Translations under genes and position numbers: made by a program
Shown here: piece by piece, positions 10,361 through 22,298 of the stretch
Numbering within the stretch: the first letter of the stretch is position 1
Layout of the letters: each line of letters starts with the position of its first letter
The notes under the pieces: generated by a model
Seen by the model: only the letters and a program-made list of their open reading frames with translations
Told to the model about the DNA's origin: nothing
Database searches by the model: none
DNA from: Polytrichum commune
Lineage: Eukaryota; Streptophyta; Polytrichopsida; Polytrichales; Polytrichaceae
Assembly: GCA_950295325.1 (NCBI GenBank)
Contig: OX485806.1
Coordinates: 11,470,001-11,534,000 of the forward strand
Length of the DNA stretch: 64,000 bases
Direction: 5' to 3'

Positions 10361-12234
10361 TCGTAATCATTGCCACTAACTGTGTTCTTTTATATTCCAC
10401 CGGCTGCACGAGCAATAGATTACTCATAGGAGCACGTACAAAATGCCAAGAGACATATATATCGTGTGTAAGGAGGAGGTGGTGGTGGTGGTGAGGAGGA
10501 GCCCTAGTGTTGTCTCTTCCGGCCAACTCCGATCCACAGACCGACATTTTCTGGTCGGTCACGGATCGGCTTGGGAATCGTCTCGTCTCGTCCCGTCCCG
10601 GCGCCAATCGATTAGCAATCGCGACGAGTCACGAAGATTTGTCACGAAGGCTTCAGAGTTCAAGACCGGAGTTCGGGTGTTGAGAGTCGGCGGAGGTCAA
10701 AGTGGGGGATTTTCTTTCCCACGGATGGTTTGGAAGGTTCTTCCAATTGTGTTACGTAGTGGGCTTAGAATGGTTAATACATTTCGAGTGGTTTAACTAT
10801 CTATGTTTAACCACTAAATGTTTCCTTTTATGTTCCATTTGCTACGGGAGCAAAATGTCATACATAGGAGCACGTATGAAGGAGATGTATCATGTGGCCC
10901 TAGTTGTTGCTTCCGTCCAACCCCACGCACATTTTATGGTCGGTGGATCGGCTCGGGAATCATCTAGACCTCTGGTTAGCAATTCCGATGAATCACAAGG
11001 GATGTCGTATTGGAGTTCGGATGCAAAAGTCGTAGGAGGTCGAAGTGATTAAAAAAAAACTCATTAATTCAAGTTCTCTTTAAGTGATCACATACATCCT
11101 TCCCACTATGTTACGTGTTGAACCTAGAATGGCTCATTTATTCTGAGTTGTTAATCCAAATTTAACCACAACTTGTGTTAATTGTATTTACCATGTTGCA
11201 TGAGCAATGGGATCATGTGTGGGAGCACGTATGAACAAGATATATGATGTGGTCTTAGTGTTCTCGCTTCTGTCCAACTCCACACACAATTGGGGTCAGT
11301 GGATTGGCTTGGGAGTCATCTCATATGGTAACCAATTCGCGATTGTGATAAACCCCAAAGATTGTCATCTCAAGCCAACTAGAATTGGGAGTTCAAATGG
11401 AAAAGGTCCTAGGAGGTGACAGTGAAGGTTTTCTTCCTCTTTAAGTGATCACATACATAGGTCCTTCCAACCATGTTAACATTTAATTGAACCTATGATG
11501 ATTTCAATACATTTTTAGCACATCATCCAATTGCATTCTTACACTTTCTTAGGACAAGTCTTGCCCTACAAACAAAAGCACTCACATGTAGTTGTTTGTT
11601 TAAGTGTCCACATAACGTGCCGAAACCCTTAACCCTAAACCCTAACCATGCATGAATATCTTGAAAAAGCGAAAACCCTCCTAAATTTTTCATACATGAT
11701 GATGGAGTCCAGTTCATGACACCCACCATTGGGGGGGGGGTAGTAACATGCCCCTCCTAGTTTTGTTATTAATCCCTTCTAGGTCAGTTAATCACTTGGA
11801 CTAAACCTACAAATCGAATTAAAAATCATGCCGAAAAAAAGGACATATCAACATTTACGGACTATACAACATATCCATGCGTTTCCACCTAAACCCTCCT
11901 CCCTCCTCCACGGTAGGCGTTACGAAGCTTTTTACCCACGGCGTTAGCGATACGGGGCGGGATTGGTACAGAGTCATAAGTGGAATACACTTGATAGCGG
12001 TAATTCCCTTTTTCCCTTAAGTATTGGGATGCTAGTAAATGCCGACCCCTCCCCTCCCCTCCTCCTCATCAGTGCAATAAGTTAAGGGTGCCACCGTAGC
12101 GTTCCTAGGTCGTAACTTAGCCCTCGTCGTGAGGCTTCCTGTGGCATCATATAAAACAATAAATCCCCATAATGGGGGCATCCGTGGCTTGACAAGCGAG
12201 GGAGGGGGGAGTTTAGCTACAAGTGTGACTAGTC
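10361..12234. other. Intergenic stretch with a short telomere-like tract
   Basis: Three related segments near 10430-10620, 10850-11010 and 11200-11410 share 'ggagcacgtatgaa'-like and 'cggtcggatcggctygggaa'-like words, suggesting a degenerate direct repeat. At 11628-11646 'cccttaaccctaaaccctaa' gives about three plant telomere-type units. No gene is supported. Confidence 0.4.
11628..11647 (-). repeat. Short interstitial telomere-like repeat
   Basis: The plus strand reads CCCTTAACCCTAAACCCTAA, about three units of the plant telomere repeat TTTAGGG on the minus strand. It is too short to imply a chromosome fusion. Confidence 0.6.
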
Positions 12235-12244
12235 GTGCGCTTTT

Positions 12245-12928
12245 ATGGAGCCACTAGGGTACACTTACATCTCCAATTTAAGAAAACAATGCACACATCA
12301 ATGCGGAGCCTGTTGGCAGTCCCAGCAGCAGCAGTCCGAGCAGCAGCTTGGTACGAGGAAAGGGAGGGAGTCATATATACTGGGCCCAGAAGCTCGCTCG
12401 CTCGCTCGCTCACTTGCTCGGCTCATCTCAACGTCCACACTCTACCCCCGAACCGGTGGACTGCTTTCAGCTTACACGGATGTACCTGGAATTTACAGCC
12501 TGTGTGTCGACAGCCCCTCCCCTCTTCGCCTAATTATTAGCAAATTCAGTATACAGCAGATGGAATTTAACTCAACAACTATTTCTTCCCAGAGACTTGA
12601 TCTCGGCTGCCTCCAATCCAATCCAATCAAAATGAATGGAAATAAACCCCCGCCCATGACCAATACCTGCTGCTGCTGCTGCTACTGTTACTTCTTAACC
12701 GGAAGTCGCGAAAGGCCAGGGCTAGTTTCGCACTCAGAGAAGAGTCACCCGTGCACACTTGAGAGCCCGAGCCGTGCGGTCATATATTTGCATTGGAATT
12801 CAGGACTGTGTAATTTTTTATTTCGTCCGCACATTACAATCTGTCATGTCGGGTATGGCACTTATGAGTCCAAAAGGCGTGTGGAGTTGATTATATATAT
12901 ATATAACACCAGACTTTGCACTCCCTGA
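12245..12928 (+). CDS. Open frame of 227 codons, doubtful
   Basis: This begins at an ATG and is among the longest uninterrupted frames in the window. The predicted protein has Gln, Ser/Ala/Arg (from a CGCTCG repeat), Cys (from TGC/TGT repeats) and no recognisable domain. The DNA carries TATA-like (catatatact) and microsatellite sequence, as in promoters. I treat it as a chance frame unless transcript evidence exists. Confidence 0.15.
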   Translation: MEPLGYTYISNLRKQCTHQCGACWQSQQQQSEQQLGTRKGRESYILGPEARSLARSLARLISTSTLYPRTGGLLSAYTDVPGIYSLCVDSPSPLRLIISKFSIQQMEFNSTTISSQRLDLGCLQSNPIKMNGNKPPPMTNTCCCCCYCYFLTGSRERPGLVSHSEKSHPCTLESPSRAVIYLHWNSGLCNFLFRPHITICHVGYGTYESKRRVELIIYIYNTRLCTP

Positions 12929-13009
12929 TCCAAGAAATCTATTCTGCTCCTGAAATCAAAGCCCATGAATACCTATAACTTAAGGCCAGGGTTGGGAGCC
13001 TGCAGGCAC

Positions 13010-13190
13010 CCATGTTATATCTATTTACTATATATATATATCATAATTGGCCAACAAATGTCAGATTCGTTGTTATAGAACATGAACAACTTTACTTGGT
13101 AAAAAAGTATATCAATCGTAAAAGAGAAGACGAAGATATAGCATTGTGTAACTCCAAGTAGTGAGGGGCACTAAATATCATATTTAGTCT
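13010..13190. mobile_element. Family-1 MITE, partial
   Basis: It matches the copy at 52094-52302 through 'gttatagaacatgaacaac', 'tttacttggtaaaa' and 'gatatagcattgtgtaactc'. The left terminus is lost. It ends in an AT palindrome, 'actaaatatcatatttagt'. Confidence 0.55.
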
Positions 13191-14488
13191 AGTCCTGTTA
13201 CTATGGGCCACAAAACATTTTTAGAGCCCATACCAATTCTCATAATGAGGATATCGTGAGCCACGGTAAAAAAATTTAATCCACGCTAACATTCTAGATG
13301 AAAAGTAGCGTAAAGCTGCAGTAATTGTTTTTTTTCCTAGAATATTTCATGTGTGTTATTATTAGTTTTTTCTATTTTTGAAAAAGTAAGGTGACTATTT
13401 TTATCTGTACAAGTTGGATTTCAGCAGGACTGTGTAAATTTTTTCTTCTCCATGATTGAGAGCAGGTGAAATGAAATTCCGGATTTTCCACATGGATCTT
13501 CAAATCTATCACCTGCTCCAATCAAACGCTCAGAACTGTAACTGAAGGGCCAGGTGTAGCACTCGTTACATCACACTCAGGTGCCTGCAGGTAGCAAAAA
13601 TGAATTGAAACCCAAAACTGTGATATACATTGAAATACTGCAAAGAATATACATATAGCCTGTTGGACAAGCAGCTAGTCCAAAGGCAGTCGAAATCAAT
13701 TATGATCCGGACAGCTTTCGTCACTCATGGATCATAAAATCTATTCGACCCTGAACCTTCACTCGTCCCAGATTCAAAGCCCAATAATCTTACATGTAGC
13801 GATTATAAGGTCGGGCGCAGCAGCACTCGTCCGCGGACCCCTTGAACCAGAGCCTGCAGCAGGCAACACTACGAACTTGGACTTCATTCATCAAGGACTG
13901 TCTACACAATTTCCGCGCGAAGAAGAAAATAGTATATATATATATATTATCATGTCGGACGATGAGACGAGTTGGGTCCAAAAGGTGGGCAAAAGTTATA
14001 TTATAATGTAGGTGTCACTCACAGATTGGCCTGAAATCTACCAATTCTGCCGCTCGGGAACCTTCGATTGCTAGCTCCTTGACGCTCACACAGGCTGTGT
14101 GGGGCCTCAACAATCATGCGAGACTTCAATGTAGTTGCCAGGCGGACGTGGTCGAATGAGTAATTCGTTCATGGCATTTGAAGGACGCTTCCCGAATATA
14201 AATCAACGCCACAACAAAAGAAAGAGATTGTACACTGATGAAGAGGATGTGTCTGAGGTCGAGCAGCGAGGACACCTGATGAATGAATTATTAACTATCC
14301 ATTTTCCCCTGCTTCTTATTATTCTCTCGATGGCTCGTCATTCCCTACCGTAATAACGGATGTCGGCCTGCCCCCTCGCCATGCTGGCCTTATCCGGTGG
14401 CAGCCAATATATGGCTCTATTAAATTTGGCTATGGCTTACACTCAAACGCCTACAATAACTGCCACCATATTGATCATTCCTCGTGAC
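13191..14488. other. Intergenic stretch, no gene recognised
   Basis: Short chance frames only. A (TA)n tract lies near 13932-13947. Some words near 13730-13990 ('aaatctattc', 'tcaaagcccaa', 'catgtcgg') resemble the stretch at 12840-12970, so a diverged duplication is possible. Confidence 0.35.
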
Positions 14489-14491
14489 TGA

Positions 14492-14640
14492 GGCCCGGTT
14501 TACACCACGGACCGTGGTAGAAGACTGGCCTTTTCCCATGGTTAGACTTGATGGTCCAACTTCCATGGTCCGATTTCAGAAAAAGAATCAATTTATAGAA
14601 AGTTTTGGGTCCCTCACTAGGTGCCAACTAAATGTGGACC
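14492..14640. mobile_element. Fragment of PIF/Harbinger-like MITE family C
   Basis: 'ggcccggtttacaccacgg' at 14492 and 'ccaacttccatggtccga' resemble the ends of the elements at 30946-31519 and 36850-37395. Only one end is clear. Confidence 0.4.
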
Positions 14641-15169
14641 AAGAGGAATGATCATGTGCGAGGAATGACCCCCGAGTTGTGGGGGCGGATTTCAAATTGG
14701 TCATGACACCTGACAATATCAAACATTTTGTTGCTTCTTGTTATTCTTTCGACGGCTCCACATTCCCTATGATGATGAATCTCAGCCAGTCCCTACTGGC
14801 TTGTCCCCGTGCCATATTGACTCTCTTGTAACAGTGTCTCTTGTAGCACTATATACAAGCATATGGGTCCTCAGCAATTGATCTGCGTTGCTGAGGAAAT
14901 GTCCTATGTCACTTGAAAGTATGTAAATCTACCACATGTGGTAGAAGTGCATATTTTGCTCATTGACACCTAACAAATTGACTAGGACTCATATGTTGGT
15001 AGTGTAAGGCTATAAGCTCCACTTGCTCCATGTACTCTGTGCATGAGAAATAATTTGGTCAAGGGCTCGGAGTAAACATGTTGTGATGTTTAAGCAACAA
15101 CAACTTCTTCAATCTTACTGTGGCAGTAAGGATTCCAAAGGACAAAGAGAGGAAATCATCGCATACGGG

Positions 15170-15440
15170 CATATCTCTCATTCATCCAACATAAATGCCC
15201 TGAAATAGTACAAAGCTTGGAGGTTACTATTTACAATCTATTTAGCACCGGCATTAGTCTCAAAGAGCTGGAATTAGTCTGGCCCAAGTCATTTGAATTG
15301 GTCACAAACCAATAGGAGGTTGAGGTTTTTATGTTGCATGGATGAGAGGTACACTCATATGTGATAATTCCCCCTCCCTCCCTAGGAAACATTGCATCTC
15401 CTTTATTTTGAAAATGGGTGAAGGGACAATATTGTAACAC
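15170..15440 (+). repeat. Family-K repeat, single copy
   Basis: It shares 'tcatccaacataaatgcc', 'ttggaggttac', 'ggttgaggtttttatgttg' and 'gatgagaggtacactc' with the tandem copies at 31980-32880. No coding content. Confidence 0.55.
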
Positions 15441-16747
15441 CTACTCAATTTCGGCACAAAATAATTATTAAGTTCACTACGGATGCCACATGTCACTCAA
15501 TGGTTGGTTAGAACAAACAAAAAATTAAGTTGATGTGACATGGAAATAAACTAGATTTCGGCACTCAGCATGCCTAACCTGGTTGAGGTAACATGGTAAT
15601 CTTAGTAACGTCGAGGGCTCTCTGTTCCGACAAAAAAACAACTATTTTCCCCTCAAGCTTTCCCACATGTAAAGCTTACATTGGTTGAGACCAGTATCGA
15701 GTTGGTATCGTCTTTCTTATATATATATATATATATACCATTTGGGTATCTTCAATGAGGATTTCATACTTTTTGACGGCTATGGGCATTTGGCGGTATT
15801 TTTGTTTTCAATAACATTTGGATCTATATACCATGCAAGAACCTTCACACGTAGGTAAAAAAAACCACCTTAGCATCAACGTGGTTTAGAATGGTACTAA
15901 CCCAAACAACAACTCGGGTAGAAAAAAATTCTCTCGCCTTGACGTACCCACCAAACATCAATATTCGACTAACACTACAACAGTAAATTCTTTGATACCA
16001 TTGCTGATGTTGATTATCGATACCATTCCATTCACCTACACACCGGTCCAACATTAGTTGAGACCCTCTTGGATCCACTACCCCGCACGGAACCTACATC
16101 CCCACTCTATCCAAGGTGGAAATCGAGCGTCGTCGCCCTCTCCGGTAAATGCTATGGTTAGAGTCACTTGTTTTTCTTCTTCTTCTTCTTCCTCCTCCTT
16201 CCTTTCTCCTTTTTTCTTTTGCATGCACTCAAATGCGCACCCATGACTGCCAGTCACATATTTGATCATTCTGGGGCTCTGAACATCAAGTTGTTAAGGG
16301 CGGAATCAGATCGGCCATGGAATCATGATGAGGACGTGAAGGGACCCGAGTTCGTAATGGTCATTTGTTAAATGCGCGCGTCTGTACCCTTGGCAAGCAG
16401 CAGAAGCTGGAGCTGGAGCTGCTGCTGCCGCTGCTGCTTGTATATATGGAGTCAGTAAGCGGAGTACCACTGTGGCCACCCCCGTTCCGTTCCAGTGGGT
16501 TTTGTGAAGGCCGGTATTGTACTCCAAGTCACACAGACTGCATGGACTTGATGAACGTATTTATAATCCAAAGGACACCCAGGACCAAAAGTGACATCAT
16601 CGCAATTTCTCAAGGTGATTGAATAGAGCGGCTCCGGGCTCCGGAGTCAACGGCCGCCCATCATACGATCGAGGACCCGATTTCGGGTGCACTGAACTGA
16701 AATTGGAGGTGGACGACGACGAAACATGTATGTATGTTGAGATACCC
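15441..16747. other. Intergenic stretch with microsatellites
   Basis: It holds a (TA)n tract at about 15719-15737 and a (TTC/CTC)n tract at about 16170-16205. The remainder, including a GCTGCTGC-rich segment near 16415-16440 with a TATA-like sequence after it, shows no convincing gene. Confidence 0.4.
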
Positions 16748-17553
16748 ACACTAAATACTGCACGTAGTGTCACCAATTCGAGTGTGTGTCTTGCTCAACA
16801 CTCCCTCCGTTTCAGGATAAAAGTTACGTTGTAGAAAATCCGTGGGCTTAAGGTCATTTTTCGCACTTTTAGCATGAGAATTGTGTGCGTCGCGCATATA
16901 GCTCTCACTAAGCGCTTTCCGGTGAGCTAGGGGTGTCTGTAGTAACGCCCGTTCATCGCCATTGACGATTGACATTGATTGATCTCACACATAAAAACTG
17001 CGTCGATGTGCGTCGACGCCGTCGAGTCCAAATATCAATTGTCAAACGAGCGTAAACTGTTATTTGACTTGGTAGTTCATCAGCAATAACATTTACATTG
17101 TTTATGGCAACGTTCCTGGCAACGTTTCAGTTCATTTGGCGAAGTTTGAGAGAAGTTTCACCAAATGTAACTTTTATTTCGTAGCACAGTTTATGTCCAA
17201 ACGTAACTTTTTATTTTGAAATGGAGGGAGTACTAATTTGTGAACCGTCCGTGCAGTGGCACCAACACTAAATGTGAACCTAACTTTATTTTTCATTCCT
17301 CGTAAAACTTTTGGGCAGTGGAGATTTACGGTGTTGCAATTACTGGTAGCTTGCTAAGTGGTTCTCCTTCCAAATTTCAGTCATTCATGACACTCGTTCA
17401 TTACATGGTTCATGGGATGCAAAAATCTGCCAAACTTTGTTTCGACACTTGGCATGGGGATGAACTAGACGTAAATTGAGATGACAACACTTGCCAAGTT
17501 GTTCATATGAAGTGTCATCAAAAAAACTACCACAATGACATAAAATCAGTGTA
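16748..17553. mobile_element. Family-2 MITE split by a Stowaway-like insertion
   Basis: The left part (16748-16800) has 'gtgtcaccaattcg' and 'cttgctcaaca'. The right part (17231-17553) has 'caccaacactaaatg', 'tttacggtgttgcaatta' and 'gaagtgtcatcaaaaaaac'. The same words are continuous in copies at 25782-26180 and 32893-33276. Confidence 0.65.
16801..17230. mobile_element. Stowaway-like MITE nested in family 2
   Basis: The terminal repeats are CTCCCTCCGTTTCA...AAAGTTACGTT at the left and the matching complement, ending 'gaaatggagggag' at 17230, at the right. Length is 430 bases with no coding content. The TA duplication is not perfect on the left. Confidence 0.75.
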
Positions 17554-17587
17554 CTAATTATTTGCTACGTATGTAGTTAGCCTCACT

Positions 17588-17993
17588 ACACTAAATATGA
17601 TATTTAGTGTTTGATTATATTTAATGTTGTTACCACCCTACCTTGCTCAACACTAATTTTTCAATTCCTTTAACAATTAGTGTTAGACATAAATGTGCCG
17701 CTACCTTCTCTACTGCCACCTCCCTTCCTATGAGGAATGAATTTCATTGAACTTGTGATTTCAAGGATGACGTCCCACCTTCATGCTCGTTGATTTCTCA
17801 TTTGCCGAAGTCGATGGCATTCTTTTCATATCCTTACTAAAACTAAAATCAAACATGTAACTTCCACATATCACCATAGTTGATATACAGTGTTTGAGTT
17901 TACAGTTAATGTTACTTACTTTCACAGGGTTATTGACATTTGGTGTATGCGTTCGTATTTAGTGTATCAAACACTAAATATCATATTTAGTGT
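17588..17993. mobile_element. Family-3 MITE, copy 1
   Basis: Both ends carry the AT palindrome 'ctaaatatgatatttag', or its ATC variant, flanked by ACA/TGT. The body words 'gtgttagacataaatgtgcc' and 'gtttacagttaatgttac' recur in the copy at 32118-32424. No coding frame. Confidence 0.7.
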
Positions 17994-18409
17994 ACTACGT
18001 AGTTGTTGTTGTCGTCGTTGTTACCAACAATCAGCTTCAAAACTGGGTTCACATCTTGGACAGTAAAAACAGTTTGATTCGTCACCAAAGGTGGCTGGTA
18101 TGGTCATTAGTGATTGGGGGAGTCAATCACCAACACAAAGGATTGGAGTGTGACGCTTGTCCCTAAGCTTGGTACTAACACAGATGCATACATTTGTGGT
18201 GACATTGACAAGACCCGGGTGTACTTCTTCACTTATTACACCAGCGATTTGGTAAGAAATGAAGTTGAGATGCCTAAGGGAGAGTTATGGAGTAGGGCGG
18301 GCGGGCGGGCAAAGGATGGGTTAGGGGTAATTAAGGAGCACCACATGGAGATTGTCAATTGTAAGATGTAGTCAGTGATCAAGGAGATTTTAGGGCATAA
18401 CCAGGTGAT

Positions 18410-18590
18410 ATCCTAGTGTTTGCAAGTCCAACCGGTTACATGTTGACATCCTCCGGTTTTCCTTTATTGAATTGGGGTATATTCTATAAACTCCTCTAAA
18501 ATGATTGGTAATTTTCCTGCAGTCTTGAACTTCAACCGGTTATTTCTCAAACTCAACCGGTTCATATATAACTAACTACCGGTTCTCTCC
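18410..18590 (+). repeat. Single arm of the AACCGGTT repeat
   Basis: It contains 'gtgtttgcaagtccaaccgg', 'cttcaaccggttatttctc' and 'aactcaaccggttcatat', aligned with the plus arm at 9640-9890. Confidence 0.65.
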
Positions 18591-20269
18591 GATCATAGGA
18601 TGTGGTTGTGCCCCATCATTCACGGTCAAAATTTGATAAAGCACGGAGTTAGGGTTTTCAAGATTGAATGAGACCGTGCTATGCCATCTACTTGGGTGGT
18701 GAAACTTTGGCGAGTTGTTGCACGAGGGTATTGGGGCTGTAGGCCCAAGTGGTGAGTTGGGGCGGAGATGCTCTTAGGGTCAAGTGTGTGGGGTTGGCAA
18801 AACAATAATGTTGACGGAAAGTTAGGTTCACGTAGGGCATCTCCACCGCAACCACCATATCTCCCTCCACACTACTACGTCCAAGTGTGAGAACTCTTTG
18901 GAGCACCACCGCATGCCCTCTACACTCTATTCGGAGGGTCAAAAGGCCTTCAAAGATCTCCGACCTTGGAATTCGACGGGAGGTTAACATGGCACCTCTA
19001 GTATACTTGCAGAGTTCCAATGCTCACAAAAGATCGTCATTGAGCATTATGTATTGGATATTTAGTCTGAATTTGCGGTAGTTGTGGCATCCATGGTTTT
19101 ATTCTCAGGGTCCACATGAACGAATGGACATTACTTAATAATGTTATGTTGTTCATGAGGTCATATTAATTACCTAGTAGGTCCAACTCTACATCATAGA
19201 CTAATATTTTGAGAAACACTTTATTATGGGAAGGACACGACGCTCGATAAATTGTAATATAATATGGACCCTTCCTCTCTACAAAAGTGGGGTTGCAATG
19301 GTGGTCGCTCTGAAATATTCCTTAGTCACTTGTCTCACAAAGGAACACCCCCCCCCCCTTTCCTCTTGACAATTGAAGTGGCAAGTGGACATTGTTAGGT
19401 GGAGGTAATGTATTGGTCATCACTACGCCCCACCGCATCTCCCTCTACACTGGTCAACATAGTTTTTAAGGAACCTCAATGAAGAGGCCACTCTATTTTG
19501 ATGTAGTAATGTAGAGGGCCATTGATCTCATCAAATCTCTTTCAACACGAGAAACCATTCCATCCTTACTTTATTGCTATCAACACACATGCATTATTCT
19601 CTTGCACATTTTGGGATTATATTACTAAGCATAGAGTAACAACTAGTGCCATCACAATGGTGTCTCCGCCATGATAAATTTACAAACCTCTCCACCTAAT
19701 ACTTCATACATTTGTAGGAAAGGTGAGTCTACATGACACGCCAATCTAACACGAAGTGTCCAGAATGACACCGCTTTCCTACTAGTGATAAGCTCCTCCT
19801 CCAGTGATGAAATGGAAACCGGAGGGGAATTGTGGTGGCCATGGTGGAGATACCCTTTTGCAAGAGACGGAAGGTTCCCGTTCCAACATCAAGGAGGGCG
19901 GGACATTGATTCCGAATTTTACTGTGGGAATTCGCATTAAAGGCATATGCAAAGAAAACTACCCCGCTAGACATAAATTTATGCCTGAGTATTCTAGCTT
20001 TTAAAATGACCCACCACCTGTTGTCAAGATGGGTGGATGGAAATTCAATTTCCTGTGCAAGCCAATGATCCCAATATTCATGTAGAAAGTTAAGGGCCAC
20101 ATACATGGAATTTCAAGAGTCGCCTCATTTATGTGCCTTGGAGTTATGTCGTCTCTGTTAGGTGCAGCATGGTGTAAATTGTATCTGGAGAGTATATAAA
20201 TCTCAAGACTCCCAAGTGATGGTCAATACTTAATATCTGATCATTTGTATTCAATCGACATACCTCAAC
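18591..20269. other. Intergenic stretch, no gene recognised
   Basis: At 18765-18845 'ggagatgctcttaggg' and 'gggcatctccacc' form a loose inverted pair, as in small MITEs. A C10 run lies near 19349. Otherwise I see nothing. Confidence 0.35.
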
Positions 20270-20344
20270 CTGCCAGTCACTCTGCATGAGCTTCTCATAA
20301 CCACACTAATAAATACATAAGTTGACAGTCCTAGACAACCGTCT

Positions 20345-20764
20345 TCCGTTTGTGGAAAAAAAAAATACAAAGCCCTATCCAAAATCATCAAAGAAGCCCT
20401 ACACCAAGTCCACACAATATTCCCATCACAAATCAAACAAGAACCAAACTCCGTAACCGAACAACCCACATCACAACAAAATGAGCACTTAACCATGCTA
20501 TTACAACCTCACGACACCAACGGTACCCCTGTCCAAGCAATCACCAATGAGAGAATAAGAAAATGCAAAGACAAATGGGGCGCCCAAGCGACACACCTAC
20601 AGTACTTATGTACATGGCAAACCCCTAATGACACCTTAAAAAAATGGGTTGACGAACAACATGTCCTCCACAAAGACAATCTAACCTACGAACACAACGT
20701 CGCCTTGGTACACAACTTCCTTTGAGCCAAACATAACACCCAAACATTAAACAAATACCCAAAA
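20345..20764 (+). pseudogene. LINE-like element, linker segment upstream of the MTase-like region
   Basis: An open segment reads KYKALSKIIKEALHQVH, then ITNERIRKCKDKWGAQATHL, then KKWVDEQHVLHKDNLTYEH, then a TGA at 20723-20725 followed in frame by AKHNTQTLNKYPKEFHNP. It is hydrophilic, Lys/Gln/His-rich and without recognisable catalytic motifs. I read it as the part lying between the missing reverse transcriptase and the next domain. The frame is broken by at least one stop, and another frame takes over by about 20880. Confidence 0.5.
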
Positions 20765-20969
20765 GAATTCCACAATCCATAATCAAACGACACAAGATTT
20801 GTGAGGACCCCAATAATAGCCCCACCGCACACTCATTACTTAAGAATGTAACCCAAATAAAGACATCCAAGCCCAACAACCCACAATACAAATCCAACTA
20901 GAAAACGCCCATATATTTGACCACAATGGATCACACTTAACTACCCTTACACTATAAAGAATACAATAG

Positions 20970-22298
20970 CTATGGGAAAAATATAACGAAAACCGCACCA
21001 ACCCACAACTCATAGCACTATATCCCCCCCCGCCCAAAAAAAAAATTACCACAAAAATAGTAGGACTTCTCCATATATATGTAACAAACTTACCTAAGAA
21101 GAAACCAAAAACAATACCCTCCAACAACCAACACAAGTCACTAAACCAATCAATTATAAAACTACTAATAGACACATTCACAATCACACACTCATACTAC
21201 TCCTCACCACTCACATGCCCCACAACACTAGAAAACTACAACTCACTCCACCAAAGAGACGCCATATTTGGCTCGCAAGGCCGAGCGCTAGCAACACAAT
21301 GGCAAGGTATAGACATCACGCACCCCACCAACCACCAAACTACAAATGAAGCAATCCATTGGGCCAAAATGGCCGCCAAAGAAAATCCCGACAACATCAC
21401 AATTATGATCCTCAACCACAACGACTGGACACCTCAAAAATTAGCACTACTACAACAAGACATACATATCATAGCCACTATCCCACTCAATACCCTCCGA
21501 CACTCAACAAAACCCCAATGGCCACTCTACTACAACCAACTAGAACCATCACTTACAACTATTGTATGTGTGCATAGCCTAGACTCCTCACCCACTAAAC
21601 AAACATTCGCAAACCAACTACAAAAATTCATTCAAGAAAAATACAATATCATTATCCCCACCCACAACCCCACAATCACCATAAGGCCATATAAAGTAAA
21701 CACATCAAAAAAATGGACAAATGCCCCCAAAACAACATACATAACCCCCACCCCACCCCAAACACCATCCATGCCAGACAAATTTTTTATACCAAAACCA
21801 CTCAAATACGACCTATCAAAAAGTCTATACATGGATGGCTTCTTCATACCACTAAACATACTCTGCACTGAGCTCTATGCTATATGGCTAGCCCTTGCCA
21901 ACATACATAACCCCACACATGATGTCCACATCTTCACCGACGGTTTGAACAGTATATACCTCCTAAACAACCACATAAGACAATCATCCTCCCAACATAA
22001 CCACCTAGACAAACTCCTCATTGCCTCCATAATACACCTCATTACATGGTTCCTATACAAAATTACAATACAAAAAGTCAAAACCCATACATGCATCCAA
22101 GGGAACAAACAAGCACTGGCCACCGAGGGCACCAATAAAATTGCCATAACCTCAATACCGCACATGGTCATAGCACAAACTACACCCTATAGGCTTGCAA
22201 AACCACCCTCAACAACCAACCTCCACAAAATAATAAGGAACCTAAAAACTTTCATAAACAAAGAACACAATAGGGTCACAGTTGAAAAAACCAAATAG
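20970..22298 (+). pseudogene. LINE-like element, MTase-like plus RNase H segment (443-codon open frame)
   Basis: Open without a stop from 20970 to the TAG at 22296; homologous-looking sequence extends upstream in the same frame to about 20880 through two stops. The first half reads YYSSPLTCP (21195), FGSQGR (21267-21284), a block around ITHPT (21315-21329) and ITIMILNHNDW. This order resembles the Rossmann-type adenine methyltransferase region of PCIF1-like proteins, by recollection only. The NPPF/DPPY catalytic motif is absent, HPT standing near its place. The second half is RNase H: YMDGF (Asp near 21834), TELYAIWLALA, IFTDGLNSIYLL, and THTCIQGNKQALATEG. The last usually contains GN-D-x-x-D, so a catalytic Asp looks lost. 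The gap between the first Asp and the Glu is only 12 residues, pointing to an internal deletion. Confidence 0.6.
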
